This document shows, piece by piece, positions 16,529-28,650 of a stretch of DNA of 64,000 nt. Every line of letters starts with the position of its first letter. Within the stretch, counting starts at the first letter, position 1. The notes below the pieces were generated by a model. It saw nothing but the letters and a program-made list of their open reading frames with translations. It was not told the origin of the DNA and made no database searches. The position numbers were made by a program, and so were the translations under genes. The stretch is from Burkholderiales bacterium. Lineage in GTDB: Bacteria > Pseudomonadota > Gammaproteobacteria > Burkholderiales > SG8-41. The DNA is taken from positions 1 through 64,000 of the forward strand of contig JAIETP010000012.1 in the NCBI GenBank assembly GCA_019744975.1, given 5' to 3'.

Positions 16529-18837
16529 TAGAACAATCCCGGTACATTGTATTCGACCGGCGTGGTGGAGCGGGGATCGAGCTGTTTGTAGCCGCTGATG
16601 TTACGGCGCAGGACTTCCAGCGGACTGGTGCCGATGCGCGACAGGCCGGAGAGTTCCAGCTGGACGAAAATGGAAGTGCTGGCGCTGGCCGTGGTCGTGG
16701 CAAAACGGTGGCCGGCAATGCGCAGCGCCCAGCAGCGGTCTCTGTATTCAAATCCGCCCAGCGCTTCCAGTGTGCGGTTGTCCTTGAGCGAAAAATTCAA
16801 GCGGGCGACGGCGGTCCAGCGGCCGTCGATCGGCCACTGGGTGGATACATCGACCTGCTGCAGGGTGTTGGTGGTTTCGCGGTAGGCGAGATTCACCACC
16901 TTGCCGGCCTGCGGCTGGTAACGCGCGGCGATATTGAATTTCTGGGTTTGTTTCTGGTCGGTGTTGTATTGCCAGCCGGCGTCGCCGGTCCAGTTCTTTG
17001 CGATATTGCCGCTGATGGCGGCGAGCAGATCCGAGGAATTGCTGTCACTGGCGCGCGACGGCACGCCAGGTATGGTGACCTGCTGTGGCTTGAAGTAATA
17101 GCGCTGGGCGACGGCGGCACGCAAACGCTCAATGCCATTGCTGGGGTCGATGAACCGCGTGCTGACTCCCAGCGTCAGCTGGTTGGCATCATTGACGCGA
17201 TCCTGGCCGCTGAACTGGTTCTCGGTGAAGATGGTTGCAAAATTGATGTCCTGCAGCCCGCTTTCGAAATTCGGCAGCCGGCTCTGGTCTTTGTACGGGA
17301 TATAGACGTAGTAGGCCTTGGGCTCCAGCGTCTGGATCAGCTTCTGGCCGCGGGCTTCCATTTCGCGCTCAAAGACCAGCCCGCTGTCCACGCTGAGAAT
17401 CGGCAGCGTGCGCGTGGCGTCGGGCAGGCCGGTTGTATTGTTGCTGCCCATGGCGTAGTGGGTGACATGCACACCGGCTTTGGGCGTGACGTAGGCGTAA
17501 GCGTTCTGCAGCGGCAGCGCAAAATTCGGATTGACCACGGTGCGCCGGCCGTTGACCAGGGTGGGATGCTCGAATGCAGTAAAACTGCTGAGCATGTCAA
17601 AGTCCCCCCAGCGCGTCAGGCGCTGGGCCAGCAGCGTGATTTGTGGTTCGCGGTTGTAGGGCGCTGTCAGCGGCGCCTGGGGATCCGCCTGCAGCGTCTG
17701 CCAGCGCTGCGCGAAGGCCGAAAAATTGTAGGTGCCGCCATCACCCCAGAGGCCGCTGCGCGCCAGCGTCAGATCGTTGGTCAGGAAGGCCTGCGAAGTC
17801 ACCGCCACCTGCGTCGACAGGTCGGTGAAATACTTGCCGTCGGACACACGATTGAGGTTGAGGGTGCTGTTCCAGGCGTCGCCCAGGGCCTGCTGCTGCT
17901 TGGTGAACAGTCCCCAGCGATCACGGTCAATCTGCTGGTCGTTGGCGAGCATCTCCGCCCGCAGTTCACCCCGACCGCCCGTATTCAGGTAGCGGAACTC
18001 GCCGCCCAGTTGCAGTCCGCGTTTGGACATGTAGCGCGGAAAAAACGTGGCGTCCATCTCGGGCGCGATGTTCCAGTAAAAAGGCGCGGTGAACTCGAGG
18101 CCGGTTGTGTTGGAGGTGCGGTAACTCGGGGTCAGGAATCCGGATTTGCGCTCCTGGTGCAGCGAGAACGACAGGTAGGGCGAGTAAAAAATGGGTACGT
18201 CGAAAAACACGATGCTCGCGTCGCGGGCGACGCCGACATCCCGATTGCGATCGATGTCGAGCTGTTTTGCGCGCAGGAACCACGCATCGTTGCCTGGCTC
18301 GCAGGTGGTGTAGCTGGCGCTCTGGACGCGATACTGACCCGGGCCCTCGAACAGCAGCCGCTCTGCCGTGCCGCGGCCATCGGTCTCCACCAGGCGTGTG
18401 CTGCCGCTGGTGATCGGGCCGGTCCCGGGTGTGCTCATCAGCATGTAACGCGGGCGTTCCATGTAGCCGCGATCGGTGGCCATTTCGTAGCGCAGGGTGT
18501 CGCCCTGGAGGATTTCCCGGTCCTGCTCGATGCGGACATTGCCTTTGGCGTTCAGCAACTCCGTCGGCATGTCGTGCCGCATCCAGTCGGCGTAAAAAGC
18601 CTGACCGCGTTTGCGCAGCCGCGCGTTGCCAAAGGCTTCGATTTCCCGGTCCTGGGTGCCCTGGATGCGGTCAGCCTCGACGAACAGCGGCAGCACTTCG
18701 TCGTTGCCGGGCGGAATCAGCAGCAGTCCGGGCTGCGCTTTGAGCTTCAGGCCTTCGTCAGCGCCGGCCAGCAGGGGCAGCGCGCAGAGCACGGCGAGTG
18801 CAATCCGGGTTTTTCGGGAAAATCGGTGGAGGGGCAT
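16528..18837 (-). CDS. lptD: LPS-assembly protein LptD
   Basis: LptD is the outer-membrane barrel that inserts lipopolysaccharide with LptE. From ATG 18837 (MPLHRFSRKTR) it has 769 residues: a signal peptide to about GADEG, a periplasmic OstA/LptA-like domain (about 50-200, FVEADRIQGTQDREIEAFG) and a long C-terminal barrel with alternating strands and the CWALRIAGHRF block near the end. Paired cysteines (TTCEPGN early, RCWAL late) could form the inter-domain disulfides known for LptD. The frame is open a further 212 codons upstream, but that overlaps the divergent kinase gene and is not family-like. Confidence 0.95.
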   Translation of the reverse strand: MPLHRFSRKTRIALAVLCALPLLAGADEGLKLKAQPGLLLIPPGNDEVLPLFVEADRIQGTQDREIEAFGNARLRKRGQAFYADWMRHDMPTELLNAKGNVRIEQDREILQGDTLRYEMATDRGYMERPRYMLMSTPGTGPITSGSTRLVETDGRGTAERLLFEGPGQYRVQSASYTTCEPGNDAWFLRAKQLDIDRNRDVGVARDASIVFFDVPIFYSPYLSFSLHQERKSGFLTPSYRTSNTTGLEFTAPFYWNIAPEMDATFFPRYMSKRGLQLGGEFRYLNTGGRGELRAEMLANDQQIDRDRWGLFTKQQQALGDAWNSTLNLNRVSDGKYFTDLSTQVAVTSQAFLTNDLTLARSGLWGDGGTYNFSAFAQRWQTLQADPQAPLTAPYNREPQITLLAQRLTRWGDFDMLSSFTAFEHPTLVNGRRTVVNPNFALPLQNAYAYVTPKAGVHVTHYAMGSNNTTGLPDATRTLPILSVDSGLVFEREMEARGQKLIQTLEPKAYYVYIPYKDQSRLPNFESGLQDINFATIFTENQFSGQDRVNDANQLTLGVSTRFIDPSNGIERLRAAVAQRYYFKPQQVTIPGVPSRASDSNSSDLLAAISGNIAKNWTGDAGWQYNTDQKQTQKFNIAARYQPQAGKVVNLAYRETTNTLQQVDVSTQWPIDGRWTAVARLNFSLKDNRTLEALGGFEYRDRCWALRIAGHRFATTTASASTSIFVQLELSGLSRIGTSPLEVLRRNISGYKQLDPRSTTPVEYNVPGLF

Positions 18838-18894
18838 CGGGGGAGGTGTCAGGCGAGGTGCTAAAATCTCACAATTCACAGTCTGAAGCAACGC

Positions 18895-20629
<1,735 letters not shown>

Positions 20630-20662
20630 AAACACAGTCCAGCGCGCGACTATAATCAAAGC

Positions 20663-21988
20663 ATGTCTGCACAGCCTGCCATCAATGCCGCTGTTTACCA
20701 GGGCCGCCGCGCGCGCCTCGCGGCGCAGCTCGATAAGGGCGTGGCCATCGTGCCCACTGCGCCCGAGCAGATCCGCAACCGCGATGCGCACTATCCCTAT
20801 CGTTACGACAGTTATTTCTATTACCTGACCGGATTCCGCGAACCCGAAGCCGTGCTGGTGGTGGTGGGTGGTGAAAAACCGCAGCACATCCTGTTCTGCC
20901 GCGAAAAAAACTTGGAACGCGAAATCTGGGACGGTTATCGTTACGGGCCGGATGCGGCAAAAACAACGTTCGCGGTGGATGCCGCATTTTGCATTTCTGA
21001 GCTCGATACGCGCCTGCCCGATTTGCTCGCCGATCGTTCCGCGGTGCATGTTCACCTCGGCGCCGATACGGCCTGGGACACGCGGGTGCTGGGCTGGATC
21101 AATACCGTGCGCAACCGTGCGCGCAGCGGTGTTGCGGCACCGAAGGACATCCGTGATGTACGCACACTGCTCGACGACCTGCGTTTGCGCAAGGACGAGC
21201 ATGAGGTGGCGTTGATGCGCCGCGCCGGCGACATTTCCGGGGCCGCGCATCGCTTGGCGATGCTGGCCGCGCGACCGGGCGCCACCGAATATGAAATCGA
21301 GGCCCTGCTGCAGCATGAGTTCCGCCGCAACGGCGCCCAGGCCCCTGCCTACACGCCCATCGTCGCCGGCGGCGCCAATGCCTGTGTGCTGCATTACGTC
21401 GAAAACAATGCCGCGTTGCATGACGGCGATCTGCTGCTGATCGATGCCGGCTGTGAGCTCGACGGTTATGCCTCGGACATCACCCGTACTTTCCCGGTCA
21501 ACGGCCGTTTCAGCGGGCCGCAGCGCGCGGTGTACGAACTGGTGCTGGCGGCGCAGGCCGCGGCGATTGCGACGGTAAAACCCGGCGCGCGCTGGAACGA
21601 ACCGCATGAAGCCGCGGTGAAAGTGCTGGCGCAGGGTTTCATCGACCTGAAATTGCTGACGGGCACGCTGGACGGCGTGCTGGAGCAGGAAACCTACAAA
21701 CAGTTCTATATGCACCGCACGGGACACTGGCTGGGGCTGGATGTGCATGACGCCGGCGAATACAAAACGGATGGTGCCTGGCGCGAGCTGCAGCCGGGCA
21801 TGGTACTCACCGTCGAACCCGGTTGTTATATCCGGCCGGCACCCGGTGTGCCGGAGGGGTTTGCCGGTATCGGTGTGCGTATCGAAGACGATGCACTGGT
21901 TACGACCAAAGGCCCGGAAATTCTCAGCGCCAGCGCACCGAAAACGGTTGCGGATATCGAAGCACTGATGCGCGAGCGCCATGCCTGA
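20663..21988 (+). CDS. pepP: Xaa-Pro aminopeptidase
   Basis: PepP removes N-terminal residues preceding proline, using two Mn ions. The 441-residue protein has an N-terminal domain and a creatinase-fold C-terminal domain with metal ligands in LIDAGCELDGYASDITRTF, the His of GHWLGLDVHDAG, and the Glu residues of TVEPGCY and VRIEDD. TATAAT (20651-20656) lies only 6 bases before the ATG and there is no Shine-Dalgarno sequence, so a leaderless transcript is possible. Its end overlaps ubiH by 8 bases. Confidence 0.93.
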   Translation: MSAQPAINAAVYQGRRARLAAQLDKGVAIVPTAPEQIRNRDAHYPYRYDSYFYYLTGFREPEAVLVVVGGEKPQHILFCREKNLEREIWDGYRYGPDAAKTTFAVDAAFCISELDTRLPDLLADRSAVHVHLGADTAWDTRVLGWINTVRNRARSGVAAPKDIRDVRTLLDDLRLRKDEHEVALMRRAGDISGAAHRLAMLAARPGATEYEIEALLQHEFRRNGAQAPAYTPIVAGGANACVLHYVENNAALHDGDLLLIDAGCELDGYASDITRTFPVNGRFSGPQRAVYELVLAAQAAAIATVKPGARWNEPHEAAVKVLAQGFIDLKLLTGTLDGVLEQETYKQFYMHRTGHWLGLDVHDAGEYKTDGAWRELQPGMVLTVEPGCYIRPAPGVPEGFAGIGVRIEDDALVTTKGPEILSASAPKTVADIEALMRERHA

Positions 21989-23153
21989 ATTGGCTGATAA
22001 TGAGTCCGCTGGTAATGTGGCTGCCGATATCGTCATCGTCGGTGGCGGCCCGGTGGGCAGTGCGCTGGCGCTGGCCTTGCGCGATTGCGGACTGCGCATT
22101 GTGCTGCTTGAAGCGCGGGCGGCGGGCAATGGGGATGCGCGGCCGCTGGCCCTGTCTTACGGCAGCCGGCTGATCCTCGAACGTCTGGGTGTGTGGCCGG
22201 CTTTGGCAGCGACGGCAACGCCGATCCGCAACATCCATGTTTCACAACGCGGCGGTTTTGGTCGCGTCGCGCTGGCGGCGGCGGAAGCCGGATTCCCGGA
22301 ACTCGGTTATGTCGTCGACCATGGCCGTGTCGCGCAGGCGCTGACGCAGGCAGTGGCGGCGACATCGGTACAATGCCAGACGGGAGCCCGGGTGATGGCC
22401 ACGCACGGCGGTGATCCGGCGCGCGTTGAATATGAGTGGGCTGATGAACGCAGGGAGCTGACCGCATCGCTGGTGGCGATTGCCGATGGCGGAACTTCCG
22501 GCGCAGAAAACACCAAAACCATCGACTATCAGCAGTGTGCAGTAACTGCGCGTGTGGTGAGTGAGCGCCCGCATAACAACATCGCGTATGAACGTTTCAC
22601 CACGCATGGGCCGCTGGCGCTATTGCCGGACGGCGACGCCTGGGCGCTGGTGTGGACCACAACGCCGGATCATGCCCAACAGCTGTGTGCGATGGTGCCG
22701 GAAAATTTCCTGATGGAACTGCGCGCTGCGTTTGGCGGGCGTACGGGTGGTTTCACCGCAGTAACCGGACGCGCCGCATATCCGCTACGGCGACGCCGTG
22801 CGCAGCCGTCGGCTGACCACATCGTGTTGATCGGCAATGCGGCGCAGACACTGCATCCGGTGGCCGGACAGGGATTCAATCTCGGTTTGCGCGACGCCTG
22901 GGAGCTGGGCGAGCAAATTGTTGCAAGCAATCCCGATACGCTGGGTTCGCGTGCGTGGCTGGACGCCTATCAGAAACATCGTCGTGTGGATCGCAGCGCA
23001 GGCCTCGGCTTTACCCACGCGCTGGTGGAATTATTCTCCAACGATCTGTTGCCGCTGCGTCTGGCGCGAGGCACGGGACTTGCTTTGCTGGGTTGCATGC
23101 CGCCGCTGAAAAATTTCCTGGTACGACGCATGACTTTCGGCGTGCGCGGCTGA
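21981..23153 (+). CDS. ubiH: Ubiquinone biosynthesis FAD monooxygenase, UbiH-like
   Basis: A 390-residue flavin monooxygenase that hydroxylates the ubiquinone ring. It has the FAD-binding VIVGGGPVGSALALAL near residue 18 and the second flavin motif IGNAAQTLHPVAGQGFNL near 275. The Asn in GNAAQTLHP, where most relatives have Asp, matches UbiH as I recall it. Which ring carbon it acts on cannot be read from sequence. It overlaps pepP by 8 bases, a pairing found in many proteobacteria. Confidence 0.88.
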   Translation: MPELADNESAGNVAADIVIVGGGPVGSALALALRDCGLRIVLLEARAAGNGDARPLALSYGSRLILERLGVWPALAATATPIRNIHVSQRGGFGRVALAAAEAGFPELGYVVDHGRVAQALTQAVAATSVQCQTGARVMATHGGDPARVEYEWADERRELTASLVAIADGGTSGAENTKTIDYQQCAVTARVVSERPHNNIAYERFTTHGPLALLPDGDAWALVWTTTPDHAQQLCAMVPENFLMELRAAFGGRTGGFTAVTGRAAYPLRRRRAQPSADHIVLIGNAAQTLHPVAGQGFNLGLRDAWELGEQIVASNPDTLGSRAWLDAYQKHRRVDRSAGLGFTHALVELFSNDLLPLRLARGTGLALLGCMPPLKNFLVRRMTFGVRG

Positions 23154-23186
23154 TCGCGCGATCTCGAATCATTGTGCGGTCACGAC

Positions 23187-23219
23187 TTGCTGCAGAATCT
23201 GCAGGTTGTGTTGCAGCAA
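23187..23219. repeat. Inverted repeat after ubiH
   Basis: TTGCTGCA (23187-23194) and TGCAGCAA (23212-23219) form eight-base arms in the 300-base gap between ubiH and dusB. There is no T-run, so it is not a standard terminator. The rest of the gap holds the dusB promoter and otherwise nothing I recognise. Confidence 0.35.
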
Positions 23220-23364
23220 TCTCCGGTAAACGCATTGATACTAAGTGCTTTTGGTGATGATTTGCCGCCGGACAGATGCCGTGCTGCGCGCATACGTCGC
23301 GCTTGCTGTTATGTGAACTGTGGCGTAAACGTCAGGGGTGCCTAAAAATGAGGCACATTTCTCT

Positions 23365-23392
23365 TTGCACGCCGCGCGAGTGTGATTACAAT
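23365..23392 (+). promoter_or_regulatory. Sigma70-type promoter of dusB-fis
   Basis: TTGCAC (23365-23370) and TACAAT (23387-23392) are separated by 16 bases, a good housekeeping promoter. Transcription would begin near 23399. That lies downstream of the in-frame GTG 23382 and ATG 23391, so neither can be the start of dusB on this transcript. Confidence 0.6.
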
Positions 23393-23453
23393 GGCGCCCT
23401 TTCCCTCACACTTCCCCCGCAGTTTCCATTTTATTCATACAAGAACAATTCCG

Positions 23454-24512
23454 TTGCGCATCGGCCCTCATCAACTGAAAAACAACCTCATCGTGGCACC
23501 GATGGCGGGCGTGACTGATCGCCCCTTCCGTCAGTTGTGCAAAACGATGGGCGCCGGCATGGCCGTGTCGGAGATGGTGGCGAGCAATTCCTTGCTGTGG
23601 GGCTCCGAAAAAACCAAACGCCGCGCCAACCACGACGGCGAAGTCGATCCGATTTCGGTGCAGATCGCAGGTGCTGATCCGCAGATGCTGGCCGACGCGG
23701 CGCGTTACAACGTCGACCAGGGCGCGCAGATCATCGACATCAACATGGGCTGCCCGGCGAAAAAAATCTGCAACGTGATGGCGGGTTCGGCGCTGCTGAA
23801 GGACGAGCCGCTGGTGGCACGCATCCTCAAGGCCGTGGTCGGTGCAGTCGAGGTGCCGGTGACGCTGAAAATCCGCACCGGCTGGGACCGTGACCACCGC
23901 AATGCGCTGATGGTGGCGCGCATCGCCGAGAGTTCCGGTATCCAGGCGCTGGCGATCCACGGCCGCACCCGCGCCTGTGGTTATAGCGGCGAAGCGGAAT
24001 ACGACACCATTGCCGCGGTCAAGGCGGAGATTCGCATCCCGGTGATCGCCAACGGCGACATCACCACGCCGGAGCGCGTCAAACAGGTGCTGGAATACAC
24101 CAAGGCCGATGCGGTGATGATCGGCCGCGCGGCGCAGGGCCGGCCGTGGATGTTCCGTGAAATCACTCATTACCTCGAAACCGACCGCCATCTGCCGCCG
24201 CCCGCCGTCGGGGAAATCCACCGCGTGCTGGTGGCGCATTTGCATGATCTGTATGGTTTCTACGGCGAGCTGACGGGGGTGCGTGTCGCGCGCAAACACA
24301 TCTCCTGGTACACCAAAGGCCTCGCCGGTTCGGCGGCATTCCGCCATGGCATGAACCAGCTGCAGACCTGCGCCGAACAGATCAAGGCCGTGGACGATTA
24401 TTTTGCCGAGCTTTCAGATTTGGGCGAGCGGCTCATTTATGTCGAAGAACCCGGCGCGATGAATAAACCCGGGTGTATTGAAGTTGAAGAGCCTGCAGAA
24501 CTTGCAGCATGA
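23454..24512 (+). CDS. dusB: tRNA-dihydrouridine synthase B
   Basis: DusB reduces uridines to dihydrouridine in the D-loop of tRNAs with FMN. The protein (352 residues from TTG 23454) has PMAGVTDRPFR at the N-terminus, the INMGCPAKKICN catalytic cysteine segment, HGRTRACGY and VIANGDITTPE. I choose the TTG because the predicted promoter starts transcription after the earlier GTG/ATG, and LRIGPHQLKNNLIVAP matches the usual DusB N-terminus. It leads the conserved dusB-fis operon, with fis 34 bases downstream. Confidence 0.9.
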   Translation: MRIGPHQLKNNLIVAPMAGVTDRPFRQLCKTMGAGMAVSEMVASNSLLWGSEKTKRRANHDGEVDPISVQIAGADPQMLADAARYNVDQGAQIIDINMGCPAKKICNVMAGSALLKDEPLVARILKAVVGAVEVPVTLKIRTGWDRDHRNALMVARIAESSGIQALAIHGRTRACGYSGEAEYDTIAAVKAEIRIPVIANGDITTPERVKQVLEYTKADAVMIGRAAQGRPWMFREITHYLETDRHLPPPAVGEIHRVLVAHLHDLYGFYGELTGVRVARKHISWYTKGLAGSAAFRHGMNQLQTCAEQIKAVDDYFAELSDLGERLIYVEEPGAMNKPGCIEVEEPAELAA

Positions 24513-24555
24513 TGAATAAGTATAAGTAAGTGGAGGAACTGGCAGCATGATGAAT
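24498..24555 (+). repeat. Duplicated start-region sequence between dusB and fis
   Basis: GCAGCATGATGAAT occurs at the end of dusB (around 24505) and again at the fis start (24542 onward), each preceded by GAACT. The copies are about 37 bases apart. It looks like a small local duplication; the first copy puts an ATG over the dusB stop that opens only a few codons. Confidence 0.5.
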
Positions 24556-24786
24556 GAAACCGAAATGGCCCGCGTGGTGCGCCGGGCAATCGATGGCTAT
24601 TTCCGTGATCTCGACGGGGAAAAAGCCTGCGGCGTATACGACATGGTCATCGGCAGCGTGGAAAAACCGCTGCTGGAATCGGTGTTGCACAAGGTGCGCG
24701 GCAACCAGTCGCATGCCGCGGCGATGCTCGGCATCAACCGCAACACGCTGCGCAAAAAAATAAAGACTTATAACATCAAGTTCTAG
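24547..24786 (+). CDS. fis: Fis family DNA-binding protein
   Basis: A 79-residue nucleoid-associated Fis homolog. It has the C-terminal helix-turn-helix VRGNQSHAAAMLGINRNTLRKKI typical of Fis and NtrC-type domains, preceded by a dimerisation region. In known bacteria Fis bends DNA and activates rRNA and tRNA promoters. GGAGG (24532-24536) serves as ribosome site, with ATG 24547 or 24550 as start. It is the second gene of the dusB-fis operon. Confidence 0.9.
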   Translation: MMNETEMARVVRRAIDGYFRDLDGEKACGVYDMVIGSVEKPLLESVLHKVRGNQSHAAAMLGINRNTLRKKIKTYNIKF

Positions 24787-24855
24787 ACCCGTCAGTCACG
24801 GGCTGTCCCGCGTGTTTTCGCCCCGCACTTTCGTTCCGTACTTTCGCCCGCAGCC

Positions 24856-26418
24856 ATGGCCACCATCAAACAAGCTCTGATCAGCGTTTCCGACAAGGCC
24901 GGCATCCTTGAATTCGCGCGCGGACTCGCCGCTTTTGGCGTGACCCTGCTGTCCACCGGCGGCACCGCCAAAATGCTGCGTGATGCCGGGCTCAAGGTCA
25001 CCGAAGTCGCCGACTACACCGGTTTTCCGGAAATGCTCGATGGCCGCGTCAAAACGCTGCACCCGAAAATCCACGGCGGCTTGCTCGGACGGCGCGATGT
25101 GCCGGCCCACGTTGAAGCGATGAAGCAGGCCGGCATTCCCGGCATCGATCTCGTGGTGGTGAACCTGTATCCGTTTACGCAGACCATCGCCAAACCCGGC
25201 TGCCCGCTGGCGGAAGCCATCGAGAACATCGACATCGGCGGTCCGGCGATGGTGCGCAGCGCGGCGAAGAATCATGAACATGTGGCGGTGGTCACCGACC
25301 CCGCCGATTACGCCGGGTTGTTGAAGGAAATGCAGTCAACCGGTGGCGCGCTGGGCGCGGAGACACGGTTCCAGCTGGCCTGCAAGGCGTTCTCGCATAC
25401 CGCCGCCTACGACGGCGCAATCAGCAATTACCTGACGGCCTTGCAGGCCGACGGCAAACGCGACGTGTTTCCGGCGCGGCTCAATCTGCAGCTCGACCGT
25501 GTGCAGACACTGCGTTACGGCGAAAACCCGCATCAGCACGCGGCGTTTTACCGCGATCTGCCGCCCGCCCCCGGCAGTCTGGCCGCGTACCGGCAGCTGC
25601 AGGGCAAGGAGCTGTCGTACAACAATATTGCCGACGCCGATGCGGCCTGGGAATGCGTCAAGACCTTCGATGCGCCGGCCTGCGTGATCGTCAAACATGC
25701 CAATCCCTGCGGCGTCGCGATTGCCGCCGATATTGCAACCGCTTACAACAAGGCGCTGGCCACGGATCCGACCTCGGCTTTCGGCGGCATCATCGCCGTC
25801 AACCGCGCGCTGGATGCGGCGACGGCGCAGGCGATATCGAAACTGTTCGTTGAGGTGATCATTGCCCCGCAGGTGCTGCCCGATGCACTGGCGGCGCTCT
25901 CCGGCAAGGCCAACATCCGGGTTCTCGAAGTGCCGCTGACTCCGGGCGCCAACCATTTCGATCTCAAACGTGTCGGCGGCGGTGTGCTGGTGCAGACGCC
26001 GGACGGCATGAATGTCACGGCGGCACAACTGAAGGTGGTGACAAAGACAAAACCGTCGGATGGCCAGCTGTCCGATTTGTTGTTTGCCTGGCGCGTGGCG
26101 AAGTTCGTCAAATCCAATGCCATCGTGTTCTGCGGTAACGGCGCCACGCTAGGTGTTGGTGCGGGGCAGATGAGCCGTGTCGATTCAGCGCGTATTGCCT
26201 CGATCAAGGCGGAGAATGCGGAGTTAAAGCTCGCCGGTTCGGTGGTGGCCTCGGATGCTTTTTTCCCGTTCCGCGACGGTGTTGATGTGGTCGCCGCGGC
26301 GGGTGCCAAGGCGATGATCCAGCCCGGCGGCAGCCTGCGTGATGAAGAAGTCATCGCGGCGGCGGACGAACACGGCATTGCGATGGTGTTCACCGGTTTC
26401 CGCCACTTCCGCCACTAA
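24856..26418 (+). CDS. purH: Bifunctional AICAR formyltransferase / IMP cyclohydrolase
   Basis: PurH catalyses the last two steps of IMP synthesis. The 520-residue protein has the N-terminal cyclohydrolase domain ([28 protein letters not shown]) to about residue 145 and the formyltransferase domain with [14 protein letters not shown] and [10 protein letters not shown] with its catalytic Lys-His. It is followed 8 bases later by purD, a compact purine operon that also appears to read into hemF. Confidence 0.96.
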   Translation: MATIKQALISVSDKAGILEFARGLAAFGVTLLSTGGTAKMLRDAGLKVTEVADYTGFPEMLDGRVKTLHPKIHGGLLGRRDVPAHVEAMKQAGIPGIDLVVVNLYPFTQTIAKPGCPLAEAIENIDIGGPAMVRSAAKNHEHVAVVTDPADYAGLLKEMQSTGGALGAETRFQLACKAFSHTAAYDGAISNYLTALQADGKRDVFPARLNLQLDRVQTLRYGENPHQHAAFYRDLPPAPGSLAAYRQLQGKELSYNNIADADAAWECVKTFDAPACVIVKHANPCGVAIAADIATAYNKALATDPTSAFGGIIAVNRALDAATAQAISKLFVEVIIAPQVLPDALAALSGKANIRVLEVPLTPGANHFDLKRVGGGVLVQTPDGMNVTAAQLKVVTKTKPSDGQLSDLLFAWRVAKFVKSNAIVFCGNGATLGVGAGQMSRVDSARIASIKAENAELKLAGSVVASDAFFPFRDGVDVVAAAGAKAMIQPGGSLRDEEVIAAADEHGIAMVFTGFRHFRH

Positions 26419-26426
26419 TTTCCAAT

Positions 26427-27704
26427 ATGAAAATCCTCGTCATCGGCGGCGGTGGCCGTGAACATGCGCTGGCGTGGAAATTGACGCGGTCGCCGCTGGT
26501 GCAAAAAGTGTTTGTCGCGCCAGGCAATGCCGGTACGGCGCGCGAAGACGGGCTGCAGAATGTCGTGCTTGCTGGCAATCAGCAAGTAATTGATTTTATT
26601 AATAAAAATGACATAGCGCTGACAGTGGTCGGCCCCGAAGCGCCGCTGGCTGCGGGCGTGGTCGATGCCGTGCGCGGCGCGGGACAGCGCATTTTCGGGC
26701 CGACGCAAAAAGCTGCGCAGCTCGAAAGCTCCAAGGATTTCGCAAAAAACTTCATGGTGCGCCATCACATTCCGACGGCGAAACACGCAACCTTCAGCGA
26801 TGCCGCCGCCGCGCATGCCTATATTGACCGCGAAGGTGCGCCGATTGTGATCAAGGCCGACGGCCTGGCGGCAGGCAAGGGCGTGGTGGTGGCGATGCGG
26901 GTGGAGGAGGCCCATGCCGCGGTCGACATGATGCTGGTCGGCAATAAAATGGGTTCCGCCGGCGCGCGCGTGGTGATCGAAGAATTCCTCGACGGCGAGG
27001 AAGCGAGTTTTATCGTGCTCGCCGACGGACGCAATGCGCTGGCACTGGCCAGCAGCCAGGACCACAAACGCCTGCAGGATGGCGACCAGGGTCCCAACAC
27101 CGGCGGCATGGGGGCGTATTCGCCGGCGCCGGTGGTGACGCCGGAAATCCATGCGCGGGTGATGCGCGAAGTGATCCAGCCGACGCTGAACGGCATGATT
27201 GCCGACGGCATTCCGTACACCGGTTTTTTGTATGCCGGGCTGATGATCGGCGCCGGCGGTACGCTGAAGGTGCTGGAGTTCAACTGCCGCATGGGCGACC
27301 CGGAAACGCAACCGATCATGATGCGTCTCAAAAGCGATCTGGTGCCGCTGCTCGAAGCGGCAATCGACGGCAGGCTCGATACGGTCCAAGCGGAATGGGA
27401 CCCGCGGGTGGCGCTGGGCGTGGTGTTGGCTGCTGCGAACTATCCCGAGGATCCGCGTAAAGGCGACGTGATCGGCGGCTTGCCGCCGGCGGGCGAGGAT
27501 TACCATGTGTTTCACGCCGGCACCCTGCTGGAGGGCAGGGCCGTGGTGACCAGCGGTGGCCGTGTACTGTGCGTCACCGCGCTGGGTCATAACACCCGCA
27601 CCGCGCAGCGCCGCGCCTATGAAATCGTCGACCTGATCCGTTTCGACGGCATGCAATGCCGTCGTGACATCGGCCATCGCGCAGTTGCCGCGGGACGCAA
27701 GTAA
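26427..27704 (+). CDS. purD: Phosphoribosylamine-glycine ligase
   Basis: PurD joins glycine to phosphoribosylamine with ATP, early in purine synthesis. The 425-residue ATP-grasp protein starts [19 protein letters not shown] and has [29 protein letters not shown] and [14 protein letters not shown]. Eight bases separate it from purH. Confidence 0.96.
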   Translation: MKILVIGGGGREHALAWKLTRSPLVQKVFVAPGNAGTAREDGLQNVVLAGNQQVIDFINKNDIALTVVGPEAPLAAGVVDAVRGAGQRIFGPTQKAAQLESSKDFAKNFMVRHHIPTAKHATFSDAAAAHAYIDREGAPIVIKADGLAAGKGVVVAMRVEEAHAAVDMMLVGNKMGSAGARVVIEEFLDGEEASFIVLADGRNALALASSQDHKRLQDGDQGPNTGGMGAYSPAPVVTPEIHARVMREVIQPTLNGMIADGIPYTGFLYAGLMIGAGGTLKVLEFNCRMGDPETQPIMMRLKSDLVPLLEAAIDGRLDTVQAEWDPRVALGVVLAAANYPEDPRKGDVIGGLPPAGEDYHVFHAGTLLEGRAVVTSGGRVLCVTALGHNTRTAQRRAYEIVDLIRFDGMQCRRDIGHRAVAAGRK

Positions 27705-27741
27705 CGCTGTATTACCACCGGCACATTCCCCGGATACAGTG

Positions 27742-28638
27742 ATGGATATCGCCGCAGTCAAAAATTATCTGACCGGTCTGCAGCAGACCATTGTCGAACG
27801 ACTGGCCGACCTCGACGGCGGCAGCTTTCTGCGCGATGAATGGCAGCGACCGCAGGGCGGCGGTGGCATCACCCGGCTGATCGAAGGCGGCGCCCTGCTT
27901 GAACGCGGCGGTGTCGGGTTTTCCCATGTGTTCGGCGACAACCTGCCGCCGTCGGCATCCGCCGCACGGCCGGAACTGGCAGGGCGTTCATTTCAGGCCA
28001 TGGGGGTGTCGCTGGTCCTGCATCCGCGTAATCCTCATGTGCCAACAGTGCACCTCAACGTGCGTTGTTTTATTGCCGAAAAGCCGGGTGCCGCGCCGGT
28101 ATGGTGGTTCGGCGGCGGCATGGACCTGACGCCGTATTACGGCTTTGAGGAAGACGCGATCCATTTCCACCGTAGCTGCCGCGATGCACTGGCGCCGTTC
28201 GGCGCGGAATACCATCCGCGCTTCAAACAATGGTGCGACCGCTATTTTTTCCTCAAACACCGCAATGAGCCGCGTGGTGTCGGCGGCATATTTTTTGATG
28301 ATCTGGCCGAACCGGATTTTGCGACTTCATTTGCACTGACGCGCAGCGTCGGTGATCATTTCCTGCCGGCCTATGTACCCATCGTCGAACGTCGCCGTGA
28401 TTTGCCATACGGCGAACGTGAGCGTGATTTCCAGGCCTATCGCCGCGGCCGTTATGTCGAATTCAATCTGGTGCATGACCGCGGCACGCTGTTCGGGCTG
28501 CAGTCCGGCGGGCGCACCGAGTCGATCCTGATGTCGCTGCCGCCGGTGGTGCACTGGCGCTACGACTGGCAGCCGCAACCCGGCACGCCGGAGGCGCGGC
28601 TCTACACCGAATTCCTGGTGGCCAAGGACTGGGTTTGA
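27742..28638 (+). CDS. hemF: Oxygen-dependent coproporphyrinogen III oxidase
   Basis: HemF makes protoporphyrinogen IX by oxidative decarboxylation of coproporphyrinogen III with O2. The 298-residue protein has [23 protein letters not shown], the [16 protein letters not shown] block and [20 protein letters not shown] 27742 gives the family length; the longer frame would overlap purD by 41 bases. It implies at least facultative aerobic growth and complements hemL. Confidence 0.95.
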   Translation: MDIAAVKNYLTGLQQTIVERLADLDGGSFLRDEWQRPQGGGGITRLIEGGALLERGGVGFSHVFGDNLPPSASAARPELAGRSFQAMGVSLVLHPRNPHVPTVHLNVRCFIAEKPGAAPVWWFGGGMDLTPYYGFEEDAIHFHRSCRDALAPFGAEYHPRFKQWCDRYFFLKHRNEPRGVGGIFFDDLAEPDFATSFALTRSVGDHFLPAYVPIVERRRDLPYGERERDFQAYRRGRYVEFNLVHDRGTLFGLQSGGRTESILMSLPPVVHWRYDWQPQPGTPEARLYTEFLVAKDWV

Positions 28639-28650
28639 GGGAGCGCCGGC

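Noticed and set aside
16429-18864. Very long plus-strand frame (811 codons) opposite lptD
   Set aside because: It is exactly antisense to a clearly conserved outer-membrane protein gene; long antisense frames are common in GC-rich DNA and the translation is low-complexity His/Gln/Arg-rich.
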